From Pseudomonadota bacterium (GTDB lineage: Bacteria > Pseudomonadota > Gammaproteobacteria > Pseudomonadales > Oleiphilaceae), in the NCBI GenBank assembly GCA_002747395.1, contig PDPE01000025.1, positions 62,001 through 126,000 on the forward strand: 64,000 nt of DNA, written 5' to 3'. A program made the translations under genes and the position numbers. Positions 10,743-20,149 of this stretch are shown here, in pieces. Below the pieces are notes generated by a model, which worked only from the letters and a program-made list of their open reading frames with translations, ran no database searches and had not been told where the DNA came from. Position 1 is the stretch's first letter, and each line of letters starts with the position of its first letter.

Positions 10743-10793
10743 TTTTTCTCTTTCTTCAGTTTTTCTCTTTCTTCAGTTTTCCTCTTTCTTCAG
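10743..10793. repeat. 17-bp tandem repeat x3 at the end of the K+ channel gene
   Basis: Three pyrimidine-rich 17-base units lie at 10743-10759, 10760-10776 and 10777-10793, with a partial fourth copy. They lie between the convergent radA and K+ channel genes, and the last unit covers the channel's stop codon. Because 17 is not a multiple of three, changes in copy number at the gene's end could change the C-terminal reading frame. Confidence 0.85.
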
Positions 10794-11974
10794 TTTTCCT
10801 CTGCTTCTCCGTCCTCTTTTTCTCCGTCCCCTTCTTCCAGTGCTTTTTGCCGGTTGTCCCATTTCTGCTTTCTGTTTTTATAGTGGAGAAGTGACTCCTG
10901 AATATCTGTCTGAGTGGGCTTGTTGTCGGTCTTGACCAGAATAATGAGCCCGATACAGTTTATTCTGGTATCAGGCCGGGGATGAATAACAACCTCTTCA
11001 TTATTGGTATTGATATATGCCATCGCGGTACCCTGGTCGGCTTTTATCAGTGCACAGACAATGTCAGACCAGGTTATGTCTTCGCACCTGACATCATAGC
11101 GGCACGGATGATCATGGTCATGGGTAATCAAATCTTCGAGGACTTTTTCACTGCCCGGGGCGAGCATGGAGGTGATGATGATTTCCGGGTAGGCCCTTAC
11201 CGGCCGAATAATGGTTTTGGGGCCCAGTTTCTGCATGCGAACCCGGTTTTCATCCCTGACACATTCGACAACACATAAATGAGACAGATTGTATTCCATC
11301 AGTCTGTGCAATATATCGAATGTCGTGCCGTCGGAGTGTGTCGAGGTGTCATCTTTTGCGAGTATCAGGATGTGCTTCGCCGTGTGCGCGTTGACTGCGC
11401 TCAAATCACCCTGATTATCCGGTGAGCCGTGGTAATGAGTGACGCCCAGTTCTGACAGCCCGAGAGGCAGGCCATCGGGGAACTGATCGGTCAGAATCTG
11501 GATCGGGGTAGAGTGATATTCTTCGTTGTCCCGGAGTTGTTTTACCAGGCGCTGGAAATACTGTTCTGTATTTTGATGTGGTGAGTTGATGATCAAGATA
11601 TGGTCAATCATATTCCATTTCCATTTTCCCAAACGGATTTTTTCACGCCTTAAAAAGCGGTAGTCAATATAGTCGCTGATAATCAAGGTTACCATGGTAA
11701 TGGCGGTAATATACACCAGCACGATGGTGGCGACCTGGCCGCTTGCAGTCTGGGCGGAAAGATCGCCGTAGCCAACGGTTGTCAGGGTGGTCAGTGTGAG
11801 CCAGATTGCCTGCTCCCAGGTCATGCCCTCAAACCACACCATTGCCAGGCAATGTAAACCGAGCAATATGCCCAGCGACAGTAATAATTTTCTGATTCGT
11901 TTCAGTAATTGCCAGTCTGTTTGATAGACTGCCTTTCTGTGTTTGAAACTGTTTCTTTGGTCAGGCGGCTTCAT
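10790..11974 (-). CDS. Two-TM potassium channel with RCK-like domain
   Basis: This is a putative K+ channel of the inner membrane. Two membrane segments (about residues 30-47 and 81-100) flank a pore loop with the K+ selectivity filter TTVGYGD (65-71). The cytoplasmic portion carries an RCK/TrkA-N-like fold (IDHILIINSP... LILAKDD... CVVECVRDENRVRM). The C-terminus is acidic (EEGDGEKEDGEAEEN). I chose the ATG at 11974 (MKPPDQRNSF); the frame runs upstream to 12178, but that extension looks non-coding. It is divergent from glnE. The ligand sensed by the RCK domain cannot be read from the sequence. Confidence 0.88.
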   Translation of the reverse strand: MKPPDQRNSFKHRKAVYQTDWQLLKRIRKLLLSLGILLGLHCLAMVWFEGMTWEQAIWLTLTTLTTVGYGDLSAQTASGQVATIVLVYITAITMVTLIISDYIDYRFLRREKIRLGKWKWNMIDHILIINSPHQNTEQYFQRLVKQLRDNEEYHSTPIQILTDQFPDGLPLGLSELGVTHYHGSPDNQGDLSAVNAHTAKHILILAKDDTSTHSDGTTFDILHRLMEYNLSHLCVVECVRDENRVRMQKLGPKTIIRPVRAYPEIIITSMLAPGSEKVLEDLITHDHDHPCRYDVRCEDITWSDIVCALIKADQGTAMAYINTNNEEVVIHPRPDTRINCIGLIILVKTDNKPTQTDIQESLLHYKNRKQKWDNRQKALEEGDGEKEDGEAEEN

Positions 11975-12047
11975 GGATATCTGTTTTGAACTTGACTGGA
12001 ACCATTCATTTGTTTGTACTTTTAATACAAAATAGCAAGATTGCAAA

Positions 12048-12080
12048 GGCGAAAGTAACACATAGCGGCGAAAGTAACAC
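12048..12080. repeat. 14-bp direct repeat in the channel/glnE divergent gap
   Basis: The 14-mer GGCGAAAGTAACAC occurs exactly at 12048-12061 and 12067-12080, a 19-base period. It lies in the 223-base gap between the divergent K+ channel gene and glnE, about 120 bases before glnE. Two identical sites roughly two helical turns apart suggest a regulator-binding pair, but no factor can be named. Confidence 0.5.
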
Positions 12081-12197
12081 CTGGCGTGCTTCTTTCCCGA
12101 TTCATTCATATTGCGATGATACTTGTACACGCCCTGGCCGTGCCGGCAGCAGAAGGCACAGCTTTGAGCCAGTGCCATTCATTCATTTTTTTCAGGA

Positions 12198-15149
12198 ATG
12201 TTCCCCGTGACAGCGTTTAATGATGACCCCTTGTTTAACGAACTGGTTTCCCTGGTTTCTCCCGCCTTGTTATCCGAATTCCGTCATTCTTTGCAAACCT
12301 TGCAGGAGAGCAGTACGGAAGAGCTCCATGCCAGGCTATCGGGCATGGATCAGAGCCGAAAGCAAGCCTGGGCCCGGGTGTGGTCTTTAAGCCCGTTTAT
12401 TGCGGAATACTGTGCCCGTCATCCGGACTTTTTTGTCGAACTGCTTGGTTCTGATCGTTATCTTGTGAGTAAAAGTGAAGAGGATTTTCGGCGGCAACTC
12501 CAGTCGATGGTAGATCAGGTCGCCGATGAAGCCGCTTTGATGAGTGTGTTGAGGCGGTTTCGTCAACAGCAAATGTGTCGCATTATCTGGCGAGATTTTA
12601 CCCGACAGGCTGAAATGGACGAAACCGTGCGCGATATGAGCCATTTGGCTGATACCTGTATTGATATTGCGCTGACCTGGATTTACAACGACTGCTGTAA
12701 AACCCTGGGCACCCCGATGGGATTGAACCCTGATGGCAACAAGGTTCAACAGTATATGTCGGTGATCGGAATGGGCAAGTTGGGAGCCCATGAATTGAAT
12801 GTTTCTTCTGATATTGACCTGATTTTTACTTTTGCCCTGAAAGGGGAAACCGAAGGGGCGAGGCGAACCCTGGAAAACCAGGCCTTTTTTATTCGTGTCG
12901 GTCAACGTCTGATCAATGTGCTGGATCGTGTCACGGGAGAAGGCTTTGTCTTTCGGGTTGATATGCGTTTGCGCCCCTACGGCCAAAGCGGTGCCCTGGC
13001 ATTGAGCTTTGCGGCGATGGAGGAATATTACCAGGATCAGGGCAGGGAGTGGGAACGCTATGCCATGGTAAAAGCCCGTATTGTGGCTGGCGATAAGGAA
13101 CAGGGGGCGAAATTGATGTCTGCCCTGCATCCCTTTGTTTTCCGCAAGTATATCGATTTCGGTGTGATCGAGTCGCTTCGCGACATGAAAATGATGATTG
13201 CCCGGGAGGTTCGGCGCAAGGGAATGGAAGACAATATCAAACTGGGTGACGGTGGCATTCGTGAAATCGAGTTTGTCGCCCAGGCATTCCAGCTGGTTCG
13301 GGGGGGCAGAGACCTGAACCTGCGGACGCGGGAGCTGAGGCAGGTTTTTGGTGCACTTGTCGAAAACGGCCTGATGCCTGAAGAAGCAGTCAACGAGTTG
13401 CGTGATGCCTACTGTTTTCTGCGCAATGTCGAGCACGCTGTTCAGGGGATTCGGGATCAACAGACCCAGATGCTTCCTGCCGATGAAGTGAATCGGCTGC
13501 GAGTTGCTCTGGTGATGGGGTTCAATGACTGGGGTGAGTTCATCAATCAGCTTTCGAAACATCGTGCCAGTGTCAGTTTGCACTTTGCGGAAGTGATTAC
13601 CGAAGATGGTGAGAACAGTGAAGCGGCAAAGAGGCAGCATGAAGAGTGCTGGAAACTGATCTGGTCTGGTGAATACGATGATCATAGATGCGAGGAAATC
13701 TTCATTGAGCATGGTTTGCCTGATCCGGCCCGGTTGGTCGGGTTATTGGGCAAGATGAGGGCAAGCAAGCCGGTTCTGATGATGCAAACGCAAAGCCGGG
13801 AGCGTCTGGATCGGTTTATGCCCATACTTCTGGAGTCGATAACCCGGATTGATAATGCCGGGGTGACGCTTGAAAGAGTGCTTATGCTGGTTGAGTCAGT
13901 GCTCAGGCGGACTTCCTATCTGGTGCTGCTCTATGAAAACCCGAACGCGCTGGAGCAGTTGGTCAAGCTTTGCTCGGTCAGCCCCTGGATTGCAGAGCAA
14001 CTGTCCAGTACCCCGTTACTGCTTGATGAGTTGCTGAATACTGAAACTCTTTATACTCCGCCTCGAAAATGGGAGTTGAGTGACGAGCTGAACCAGCAAC
14101 TTCTGCGTATTCCCGAGGAGGATATGGAGGAGTTGATGGAAGTGTTGCGACTGTTCAAGAAAGCGCATGTGTTGCGCGTGGCCGCCTCGGAATTGGCTGG
14201 AACCCTGCCTTTAATGAAAGTGAGCGATTATCTGACCTGGATAGCCGAAGCCATGCTGGATAAGGTAGTTCAGATTGCCTGGAAAATGATGGTAGACAAG
14301 CACGGTTATCCGCAAAAAGCGCCTGGTGTGCCCTGTGAACTGGACTTCCTTGTGCTGGGGTATGGCAAGGTGGGCGGCATCGAGCTGGGCTACAGTTCTG
14401 ACCTGGATCTGGTGTTTATCCATGATGTGCCGACCCATCTTTCTACAGATGGTGAACGGTCGATTGACAATGCGGTGTTTTTTATTCGCCTCGGTCAGAA
14501 AATTATTCATATTCTGAATGCCCGGATGTCTTCGGGGCAGCTCTATGAAGTGGATATGCGACTCCGCCCTTCCGGTAATTCCGGTTTGTTGGTAACCACG
14601 CTGCAATCGTTTGAAAAGTATCAGGAAAATGATGCCTGGACCTGGGAACACCAGGCATTGGTGCGTGCCCGCCCCGTTGCGGGAAGTGATGAACTGGCTG
14701 ACAGGTTTCAGGCTGTCAGGAGCCGGATTATTGCCAGGCAGCGAGATCGGGACAAACTGCGCGAAGATGTAAAAAACATGCGTGACAAAATGCGTGACAA
14801 CCTGGGAACAAAAGTGATTGAAGGGGAGGCACCGAAGGTTTTTCATATCAAGCATGATGCCGGGGGAATTGTTGATATCGAGTTTATTGTCCAATTTTGC
14901 GTGTTGGCTTACAGCCATGAGTATCCCGCTCTCTGCAAGTGGTCTGACAATGTTCGTTTGCTGGAAGAAATTGGCCGGGCGGGTATTCTGACTGTTGAGA
15001 AAACCGAACAGTTAAAGGAAGCCTATATCACATTGAGGTCGATGATTCACAAGCGTGCCCTGCAAAATGAATCGTCCAGAGTTGATTTTGGTGCGGTGCC
15101 GAATGAGCGCAAGTTGATCACAGAAGTATGGAATGCGCTGTTTTCATGA
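12198..15149 (+). CDS. glnE: Bifunctional glutamine synthetase adenylyltransferase/adenylyl-removase GlnE
   Basis: GlnE attaches AMP to, and removes it from, glutamine synthetase in response to PII and glutamine. Two nucleotidyltransferase domains are visible: the N-terminal removase with GMGKLGAHELNVSSDIDL (near residue 195) and the C-terminal transferase with GYGKVGGIELGYSSDLDL (near 720). Both keep the paired aspartates. The length of 983 residues is normal. The ATG at 12198 sits only two bases after AGGA, so the GTG at 12207 (MTAFNDDPLF), with better spacing, may be the true start. The stop overlaps the next gene's ATG (ATGA). Confidence 0.96.
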   Translation: MFPVTAFNDDPLFNELVSLVSPALLSEFRHSLQTLQESSTEELHARLSGMDQSRKQAWARVWSLSPFIAEYCARHPDFFVELLGSDRYLVSKSEEDFRRQLQSMVDQVADEAALMSVLRRFRQQQMCRIIWRDFTRQAEMDETVRDMSHLADTCIDIALTWIYNDCCKTLGTPMGLNPDGNKVQQYMSVIGMGKLGAHELNVSSDIDLIFTFALKGETEGARRTLENQAFFIRVGQRLINVLDRVTGEGFVFRVDMRLRPYGQSGALALSFAAMEEYYQDQGREWERYAMVKARIVAGDKEQGAKLMSALHPFVFRKYIDFGVIESLRDMKMMIAREVRRKGMEDNIKLGDGGIREIEFVAQAFQLVRGGRDLNLRTRELRQVFGALVENGLMPEEAVNELRDAYCFLRNVEHAVQGIRDQQTQMLPADEVNRLRVALVMGFNDWGEFINQLSKHRASVSLHFAEVITEDGENSEAAKRQHEECWKLIWSGEYDDHRCEEIFIEHGLPDPARLVGLLGKMRASKPVLMMQTQSRERLDRFMPILLESITRIDNAGVTLERVLMLVESVLRRTSYLVLLYENPNALEQLVKLCSVSPWIAEQLSSTPLLLDELLNTETLYTPPRKWELSDELNQQLLRIPEEDMEELMEVLRLFKKAHVLRVAASELAGTLPLMKVSDYLTWIAEAMLDKVVQIAWKMMVDKHGYPQKAPGVPCELDFLVLGYGKVGGIELGYSSDLDLVFIHDVPTHLSTDGERSIDNAVFFIRLGQKIIHILNARMSSGQLYEVDMRLRPSGNSGLLVTTLQSFEKYQENDAWTWEHQALVRARPVAGSDELADRFQAVRSRIIARQRDRDKLREDVKNMRDKMRDNLGTKVIEGEAPKVFHIKHDAGGIVDIEFIVQFCVLAYSHEYPALCKWSDNVRLLEEIGRAGILTVEKTEQLKEAYITLRSMIHKRALQNESSRVDFGAVPNERKLITEVWNALFS

Positions 15150-16573
15150 CCAGGTTGCTGATTGTTGAGGATACCAAAGGATTTGAGCGTGCGCTGGTGG
15201 AATATGCCGACACTGCCTGTGTTGAATACAGTGTGATTCGTCTCCGCGATTTTAATAAAAAGCAGGTACTATCCAAAACCGAATACCATAACAAGTGTGG
15301 TGATGACCTGTCTTTTGAAGCGGTGATGTCAGCCAGGATCATGGCGAAAGAGGCATTTGGTATTGAATACTACCTGAATACGGAGAAGGGGGCTTACCCT
15401 CATTTGCGTTACCTGGCGGCACAAATAGAGGACAGGTTTACACAGTTTCAACCTGATTTTGTCACGATAAACAATGGCTTTACACCGATTTCCCAAATCG
15501 CCCTGGCGAAAGCGCTTAAATATCGGGTTCAACCCCTGTTTGTCGAGGCACCGGTTACGCCGGGAGCCTCCCTGGTTATCGATCCCTGCAGCCCCTACTT
15601 CATGCCATCGGTGAATCGGGTTGATTCTACCTGGCAGGAGTATATGCTGAGTCCGTTTTCATCGGGTCATCGGCAGGAAGCCGATCAGTTATTGCAAAAG
15701 TGGCTGGGTGAAAGAAAAACCAAAATAGACATCAAAAGCAGCCAGAGAGAAATGGATGCGCTGCGTGACTTTGTCACTGGTGATGATCGGCCCGTACTGC
15801 TGCTGGGTATGCAGGTAATGAGAGATATGAGCGTGGTATTCAGTCTGCATGACAGCTTTGAGCAAGACTACATAGCCTGGGTGAAAAGTGTCATCAACCA
15901 CCTCCCTTCCAGCTGGAAACTGGTGATCAAGCAACACCCGAAATGCTGGTTTAACCCTAAAACAACAATAGCGGATCAACGGGATATCCTGGTCGTTGAT
16001 GCGGTGAATATTCACGATGCGATCAACCTGGCTGATGCAACCATGGTATTGTGCTCCAATGTCGGGTTGGAGTCGATTATGCTGGGTAAACCAACGATAC
16101 TGGGTGGCCTGCCCTTTTATGGCAGAAAGGGGCTCAGTCTGGAGATGTATGGTCGCCCCATGTCAGATTTACCGGGGGTGTTACAGCAGGCCCTGTCCTG
16201 GCAGGTCGATGAAGAGCTTCGGCTCAGACTGGTGTACTATCTGTTGCTGGAGTATCAATTCTGGCCTGGCCAGGCGGACAAATTCAAAGCACTGCTGGCG
16301 AGCTCCCGGAACACTGCGATCGGGCTCGGCGACGGTCGAAGGCCGTTTTTCGAGTTTTATCCACCGGCGCGTCAGCGATTTATCGAATTTCTGGAGAACT
16401 ATAACCGGGTACGCACCCGAGGTGGGTCGCATAACCAGGCATTGAAAAGCGTATTGGCCATGCACGAATTTTCTTCCCTCAAGGAAAAGTCCGGTTGGAA
16501 ACAGGTGCTGGTGAACACCTACCTGCGGCGGTTGAGGAAGGTCAAACAGTCTTTAAACAAGCGTTTTCGCTAG
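15146..16573 (+). CDS. Capsule polysaccharide synthesis/export-type glycosyltransferase (KpsS/KpsC-like)
   Basis: Residues about 220-400 look like the capsule synthesis family that contains KpsS, KpsC and LipB: VIKQHPKC, then an AINLADATMVLCSNVGLESIMLGKPTI-type segment and GLPFYG. In that family the proteins are retaining beta-Kdo transferases that build the lipid-linked Kdo primer of capsule. The tail is strongly basic (LRRLRKVKQSLNKRFR), as expected for membrane association. Translation is coupled to glnE by an ATGA overlap at 15146-15149. No other capsule gene (kpsM/T/D/E) is seen, so a role in LPS core or in another glycan is equally possible. Length is 475 residues. Confidence 0.7.
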   Translation: MTRLLIVEDTKGFERALVEYADTACVEYSVIRLRDFNKKQVLSKTEYHNKCGDDLSFEAVMSARIMAKEAFGIEYYLNTEKGAYPHLRYLAAQIEDRFTQFQPDFVTINNGFTPISQIALAKALKYRVQPLFVEAPVTPGASLVIDPCSPYFMPSVNRVDSTWQEYMLSPFSSGHRQEADQLLQKWLGERKTKIDIKSSQREMDALRDFVTGDDRPVLLLGMQVMRDMSVVFSLHDSFEQDYIAWVKSVINHLPSSWKLVIKQHPKCWFNPKTTIADQRDILVVDAVNIHDAINLADATMVLCSNVGLESIMLGKPTILGGLPFYGRKGLSLEMYGRPMSDLPGVLQQALSWQVDEELRLRLVYYLLLEYQFWPGQADKFKALLASSRNTAIGLGDGRRPFFEFYPPARQRFIEFLENYNRVRTRGGSHNQALKSVLAMHEFSSLKEKSGWKQVLVNTYLRRLRKVKQSLNKRFR

Positions 16574-16645
16574 TATGGTTTGCTTTCAGGTTGGCCTGCG
16601 GCGGGAATTGTGTGCGGGCTGCCGGACGATGCGGGAAAAATCTGA

Positions 16646-16673
16646 TAGAATCTGCGGTCAGATTATGTATACT
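16646..16673 (+). promoter_or_regulatory. Candidate promoter elements before ilvE
   Basis: The gap before ilvE contains two -10-like hexamers, TAGAAT at 16646-16651 and TATACT at 16668-16673. Neither has a convincing -35 at the right distance. A clear ribosome-binding site GAGGAG (16751-16756) precedes the ilvE ATG at 16765. Confidence 0.3.
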
Positions 16674-16764
16674 TTTCCATCCTGTTTTTATCTTGCATTT
16701 GACTCGTGCGAAACGTGTTGAATATTGTCCGAAGCACGGGCAGTTTTTTTGAGGAGCAATAATT

Positions 16765-17688
16765 ATGTCCATGGCTGACAGAGATGGCCTTATCTGGTTT
16801 GACGGCGAACTGGTGCCCTGGCGTGACGCACAGGTTCATGTGCTGACTCATACCCTGCATTATGGAATGGGGTGCTTCGAGGGTGTCAGAGCCTACGAAA
16901 CTGACAGGGGAGCGGCCATTTTCAAGTTGCGGGAGCATACGGATCGTCTGTTTCGCTCGGCCCATATTCTTCAGATGTCCATGCCTTTTACCAAAGAGCA
17001 GCTGATTGAAGCACAACGCTCGGTAGTGCGTGAAAACAACCTGCACGAAGCCTATCTTCGACCTATGGTTTTTTATGGATCGGAAGGAATGGGGCTGCGG
17101 GCGGATAATTTGAAAACCCACGTTATTGTGGCAGCCTGGGAATGGCCCTCATACATGTCCCCGGAAGCGACAGAAAAAGGAATCAGGGTACGCACTTCCT
17201 CCTATACGCGTCATCATGTCAATATCAGCATGTGCAAGGCCAAGGCCAATGGTCATTACATTAATTCCATGTTGGCACTCAATGAAGCATTGAAGTGTGG
17301 CTGTGATGAAGCTCTGTTACTCGACAATGAAGGTTATGTTGCGGAAGGTAGTGGCGAAAACATCTTCGTTATTCGTGAAGGGGAAATGTATACGCCTGAG
17401 TTGACTTCCTGCCTGGATGGCATTACCCGCAAAACCATTTTCTCATTCGCCGGGGAGCTGGGTATCAAAATCCATGAAAAACGGATTACCCGCGATGAGG
17501 TGTATGTGGCTGACGAGGCTTTCTTTACCGGCACCGCCGCAGAAGTGCTTCCGATTCGCGAGCTGGATGACCGGCAAATAGGCTCTGGTGGACGTGGCCC
17601 GCTCACGGAAAAATTCCAGAAAATGTATTTTGATGCGGTGAAAGGCCGTCGAACCCAAAATCTCGACTGGCTCACTCACGTTTCCTGA
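16765..17688 (+). CDS. ilvE: Branched-chain amino acid aminotransferase IlvE
   Basis: This PLP enzyme makes the last step of valine, leucine and isoleucine synthesis, using glutamate as amino donor. The protein begins MSMADRDGLIWFDGELVPW like Pseudomonas IlvE and has the THTLHYGMGCFEGVRAY segment, CKAKANGHYINSML carrying the region near the PLP lysine, and EGSGENIFV. The length of 307 residues is normal. GAGGAG lies 9 bases upstream of the ATG. A hairpin follows the stop. It sits between the KpsS-like gene and the O-antigen ligase-like gene, as ilvE does beside the LPS core cluster in pseudomonads. Confidence 0.96.
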   Translation: MSMADRDGLIWFDGELVPWRDAQVHVLTHTLHYGMGCFEGVRAYETDRGAAIFKLREHTDRLFRSAHILQMSMPFTKEQLIEAQRSVVRENNLHEAYLRPMVFYGSEGMGLRADNLKTHVIVAAWEWPSYMSPEATEKGIRVRTSSYTRHHVNISMCKAKANGHYINSMLALNEALKCGCDEALLLDNEGYVAEGSGENIFVIREGEMYTPELTSCLDGITRKTIFSFAGELGIKIHEKRITRDEVYVADEAFFTGTAAEVLPIRELDDRQIGSGGRGPLTEKFQKMYFDAVKGRRTQNLDWLTHVS

Positions 17689-17697
17689 ACAGGCGTC

Positions 17698-17728
17698 AGG
17701 CCCGGAAACAGAGCCGGGCTTGCCCTCC
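17698..17728 (+). terminator. Hairpin after ilvE
   Basis: A GC-rich inverted repeat (GCCCGG 17700-17705 with CCGGGC 17714-17719, extendable by A-T and G-T pairs) has an 8-base loop. It is followed by only a mixed pyrimidine run (TGCCCTCCCTTCT), so it is a weak intrinsic terminator. Confidence 0.4.
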
Positions 17729-17737
17729 CTTCTGATA

Positions 17738-18946
17738 ATGACGAATCAACCCCTGTCAATACGATATTCGCCGTGGCAACTGTTTTTGAGTTGGCAGTGG
17801 GTGTTGTACAGTTATCTTCTGTTTGCCCTTCCGGTGGAAAGGCTTGAAGCGAGTACGGTGGCTTTGCTTTTGCTGGTGACGGCACCGATTCAGTGTCCGA
17901 ATTTGTTCTTTGCCTCGACCCGGCGGCACCGGAAGCCCTGGTTTCTGTTTTTTGCCTTTCTGCTGATTGGAGTTGCTTTCTCTGAATTGCCACAAAAATC
18001 ACTGAAAGGTGCCTATGATTGTTTGCGGGCTGCGCTGGTTTTTTTTGTCGGTTTCTTTTTTGTTCGCCAAATTGCCCTGGATAGCAGGTTTGTTGAAAAA
18101 CTGCGAACATTTTCTATTGTTGTTGTACTTGCTGTGACCACGTTTTGCGCGGTATCTGTTGTCACTTCGGGCAATGTCTGGCTGCGTGACAATCAACTGG
18201 TTCAGGAGGTATGGCGAAACCTGCACGAATTTGCCAATCTGGTTGCGGTCAATGTGCTGGTCCTGGGCTTTGTCGTCTGGTGCAGGGGGCTGGATCGAGT
18301 ATCGGGATTGTGTCTGATGGTGTTGATTGGTGTACTGATCCTGACCACATCTCGTGGCAACCTGTTGGCGGTGACCTTCTCTTTGGGCTTTCTTTTTGCC
18401 TTTGGTCACCGTTATCGCATGCTGCTTTGGTGGTTTGCGCTTTTAACTGCGCTGGCCTTCTTTGTTTATGCTTTTTTCCTGCATTCGGGTATCTGTTTTG
18501 GGGATATGTGCCCCGGCTATACCTATGAGGCGAGAAAGATTATTTATCAACAAGTGATCTCGCAAGTGGAGATGCAGCCCTGGACCGGGTACGGGCTGAA
18601 TGTGTTCAAGCATTTAAGTGGTATTCAGCTTGAGGGAAGGCCGATTGTAATGCCTAACAGCGCCTATCTTGAATTGCTGTATTCGGTCGGGGTGATCGGC
18701 TTTTTTGCCTTGCTGCTGTTTGTTGCCGTAATGTTGCGTGTGACTCGTGCTGAACCCCCGGTTTCCGGCTCCCCCGCCGAGGTCTCGCCCTGGCGCGTAT
18801 TTGCCCTGATGTATGCGATTTACTTTCTGATGCGGGGGCTGGTTGACTTTAAACTGGTCAGTTTTGAATTTCTGGGGGCGATATTCCTGGCGCTGGGTAT
18901 GCGTGTGGGGGCCTGGTATCGTGAGAAAGAGGCCCCCTCCTGCTAA
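17738..18946 (+). CDS. O-antigen ligase-like membrane protein (WaaL/Wzy-C family)
   Basis: This multi-pass inner-membrane protein probably transfers undecaprenyl-linked polymer to lipid A-core, or acts as a related polymerase or ligase. About ten hydrophobic segments are visible (for example WVLYSYLLFALPV, VVLAVTTFCAVSVV, MLLWWFALLTALAFFVYAF, YSVGVIGFFALLLFVAVML). The periplasmic loop near residues 280-310 has the family's GYGLNVF and PNSAYLELLYSVG pattern, as in the O-antigen ligase domain. The ATG at 17738 gives MTNQPLSIRYSPWQ. Its stop overlaps the stop of convergent aroG. The position next to ilvE supports waaL, but I do not give the symbol because ligase and polymerase are hard to separate by sequence. 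Confidence 0.75.
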   Translation: MTNQPLSIRYSPWQLFLSWQWVLYSYLLFALPVERLEASTVALLLLVTAPIQCPNLFFASTRRHRKPWFLFFAFLLIGVAFSELPQKSLKGAYDCLRAALVFFVGFFFVRQIALDSRFVEKLRTFSIVVVLAVTTFCAVSVVTSGNVWLRDNQLVQEVWRNLHEFANLVAVNVLVLGFVVWCRGLDRVSGLCLMVLIGVLILTTSRGNLLAVTFSLGFLFAFGHRYRMLLWWFALLTALAFFVYAFFLHSGICFGDMCPGYTYEARKIIYQQVISQVEMQPWTGYGLNVFKHLSGIQLEGRPIVMPNSAYLELLYSVGVIGFFALLLFVAVMLRVTRAEPPVSGSPAEVSPWRVFALMYAIYFLMRGLVDFKLVSFEFLGAIFLALGMRVGAWYREKEAPSC

Positions 18947-20010
18947 CGTTCTGTCCGGTTTTCCTCCCGTACCTTTGATGCCTCTGCCAGCTGTTCCAGC
19001 AGGATTTCTGTATCGCTCCAGCCAATGCAGGCATCAGTGATGCTTTGGCCGTAAACTTCAGCCCGGCCATTCACCAGATCCTGGCGGCCCTCGACCAGGT
19101 GGCTTTCTACCATGACACCGGCAATGGCCTGGTTACCCGACCTGATCTGATCACAGACATTCGAGCAAACTTCCATTTGCTTGTGGAACTGTTTGTTGCT
19201 GTTGGCGTGGCTGAAATCAATCATTACCTTTTCGGGAAGGCCAGCCTTCCTCAGCTCCTCTGAAACCTGTTTGACGCTTTCGGCATCGTAATTGGGTCTG
19301 GTGCCACCACGCAATATAATATGGCAGTCCTTGTTGCCTACGGTTTCAATGATCGCAGAATGGCCATACTTGGTGACGGACAGGAAGTGGTGGGGAGCCG
19401 CCGCCGCGCCAATGGCATCAATCGCGACTTTAATGGTTCCATCGGTGCCGTTTTTGAAACCAACCGGGCAGGACAACCCTGACGCCAGCTCACGGTGAAC
19501 CTGTGACTCGGTAGTTCGGGCACCTATCGCCCCCCAGCTGAGCAAATCCGCCACATACTGTGGCGAGATCATATCGAGATATTCTGTTGCAGTGGGGATA
19601 CCCAGATTGTTCAGATCAAGCAGTAACTTGCGGCCAATACGCAGTCCATCGTTAATCTGAAAGCTGTTATCCAGGTAGGGGTCGTTAATCAGGCCCTTCC
19701 AGCCAACGGTGGTTCTGGGCTTTTCGAAGTAGACCCGCATGACAATATCCAGATGCGCCTGGTGCTTTTCGCGAAGCCTGAGCAGCTTCTCACCGTATTC
19801 GAGGGCGGCTTTGGGGTCGTGAATCGAGCAGGGGCCAATGATCACCAGCAAGCGATGGTCTTCATCGTTGAGAATCCGGTGTATCGCGTTTCTGTTTTCG
19901 AAAACAGTACGGGCAGCGTATTCGGTGGCCGGGTATTTCTCAAGCAACGCCACAGGTGGTAAAAGTTCTTTGGTATCGTTAATACGTACATCATCGGTTC
20001 TATAGTTCAT
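18943..20010 (-). CDS. aroG: DAHP synthase AroG (class I, AroG-type)
   Basis: This enzyme condenses PEP and erythrose 4-phosphate to DAHP, the first step to chorismate. It follows E. coli AroG closely: MNYRTDDVRINDTKELLPPV at the start, IGPCSIHDP, RVYFEKPRTTVGWKGLINDP, GARTTESQVHRELASG and IDFSHANS. The closer match to AroG than to AroF suggests phenylalanine-type feedback, which is an inference. The ATG at 20010 matches the E. coli start; the frame extends 10 residues upstream. With aroK and aroB, the window holds three shikimate-pathway genes. No TyrR-type box was recognised upstream. Confidence 0.93.
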   Translation of the reverse strand: MNYRTDDVRINDTKELLPPVALLEKYPATEYAARTVFENRNAIHRILNDEDHRLLVIIGPCSIHDPKAALEYGEKLLRLREKHQAHLDIVMRVYFEKPRTTVGWKGLINDPYLDNSFQINDGLRIGRKLLLDLNNLGIPTATEYLDMISPQYVADLLSWGAIGARTTESQVHRELASGLSCPVGFKNGTDGTIKVAIDAIGAAAAPHHFLSVTKYGHSAIIETVGNKDCHIILRGGTRPNYDAESVKQVSEELRKAGLPEKVMIDFSHANSNKQFHKQMEVCSNVCDQIRSGNQAIAGVMVESHLVEGRQDLVNGRAEVYGQSITDACIGWSDTEILLEQLAEASKVREENRTER

Positions 20011-20149
20011 GCAGCCTGTCCAGACAAAAAATAAAGACACATAATTTATCAGTGTTTTGCCTGTAATAACAACTTAAAACAGGCAGGAAGTCTGAAGTTG
20101 GTCGAAAAATACGACACAATGGCGTTTTTTCGCCGGTCATATCAGGTTT

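Noticed and set aside
12387..13712. 441-residue open frame on the minus strand
   Set aside because: Antisense to glnE with no recognisable motif.
20058..20085. Hairpin TGCCTGT/ACAGGCA between the GT4 gene and aroG as a terminator
   Set aside because: The loop is 14 bases and no T tract follows on either strand.
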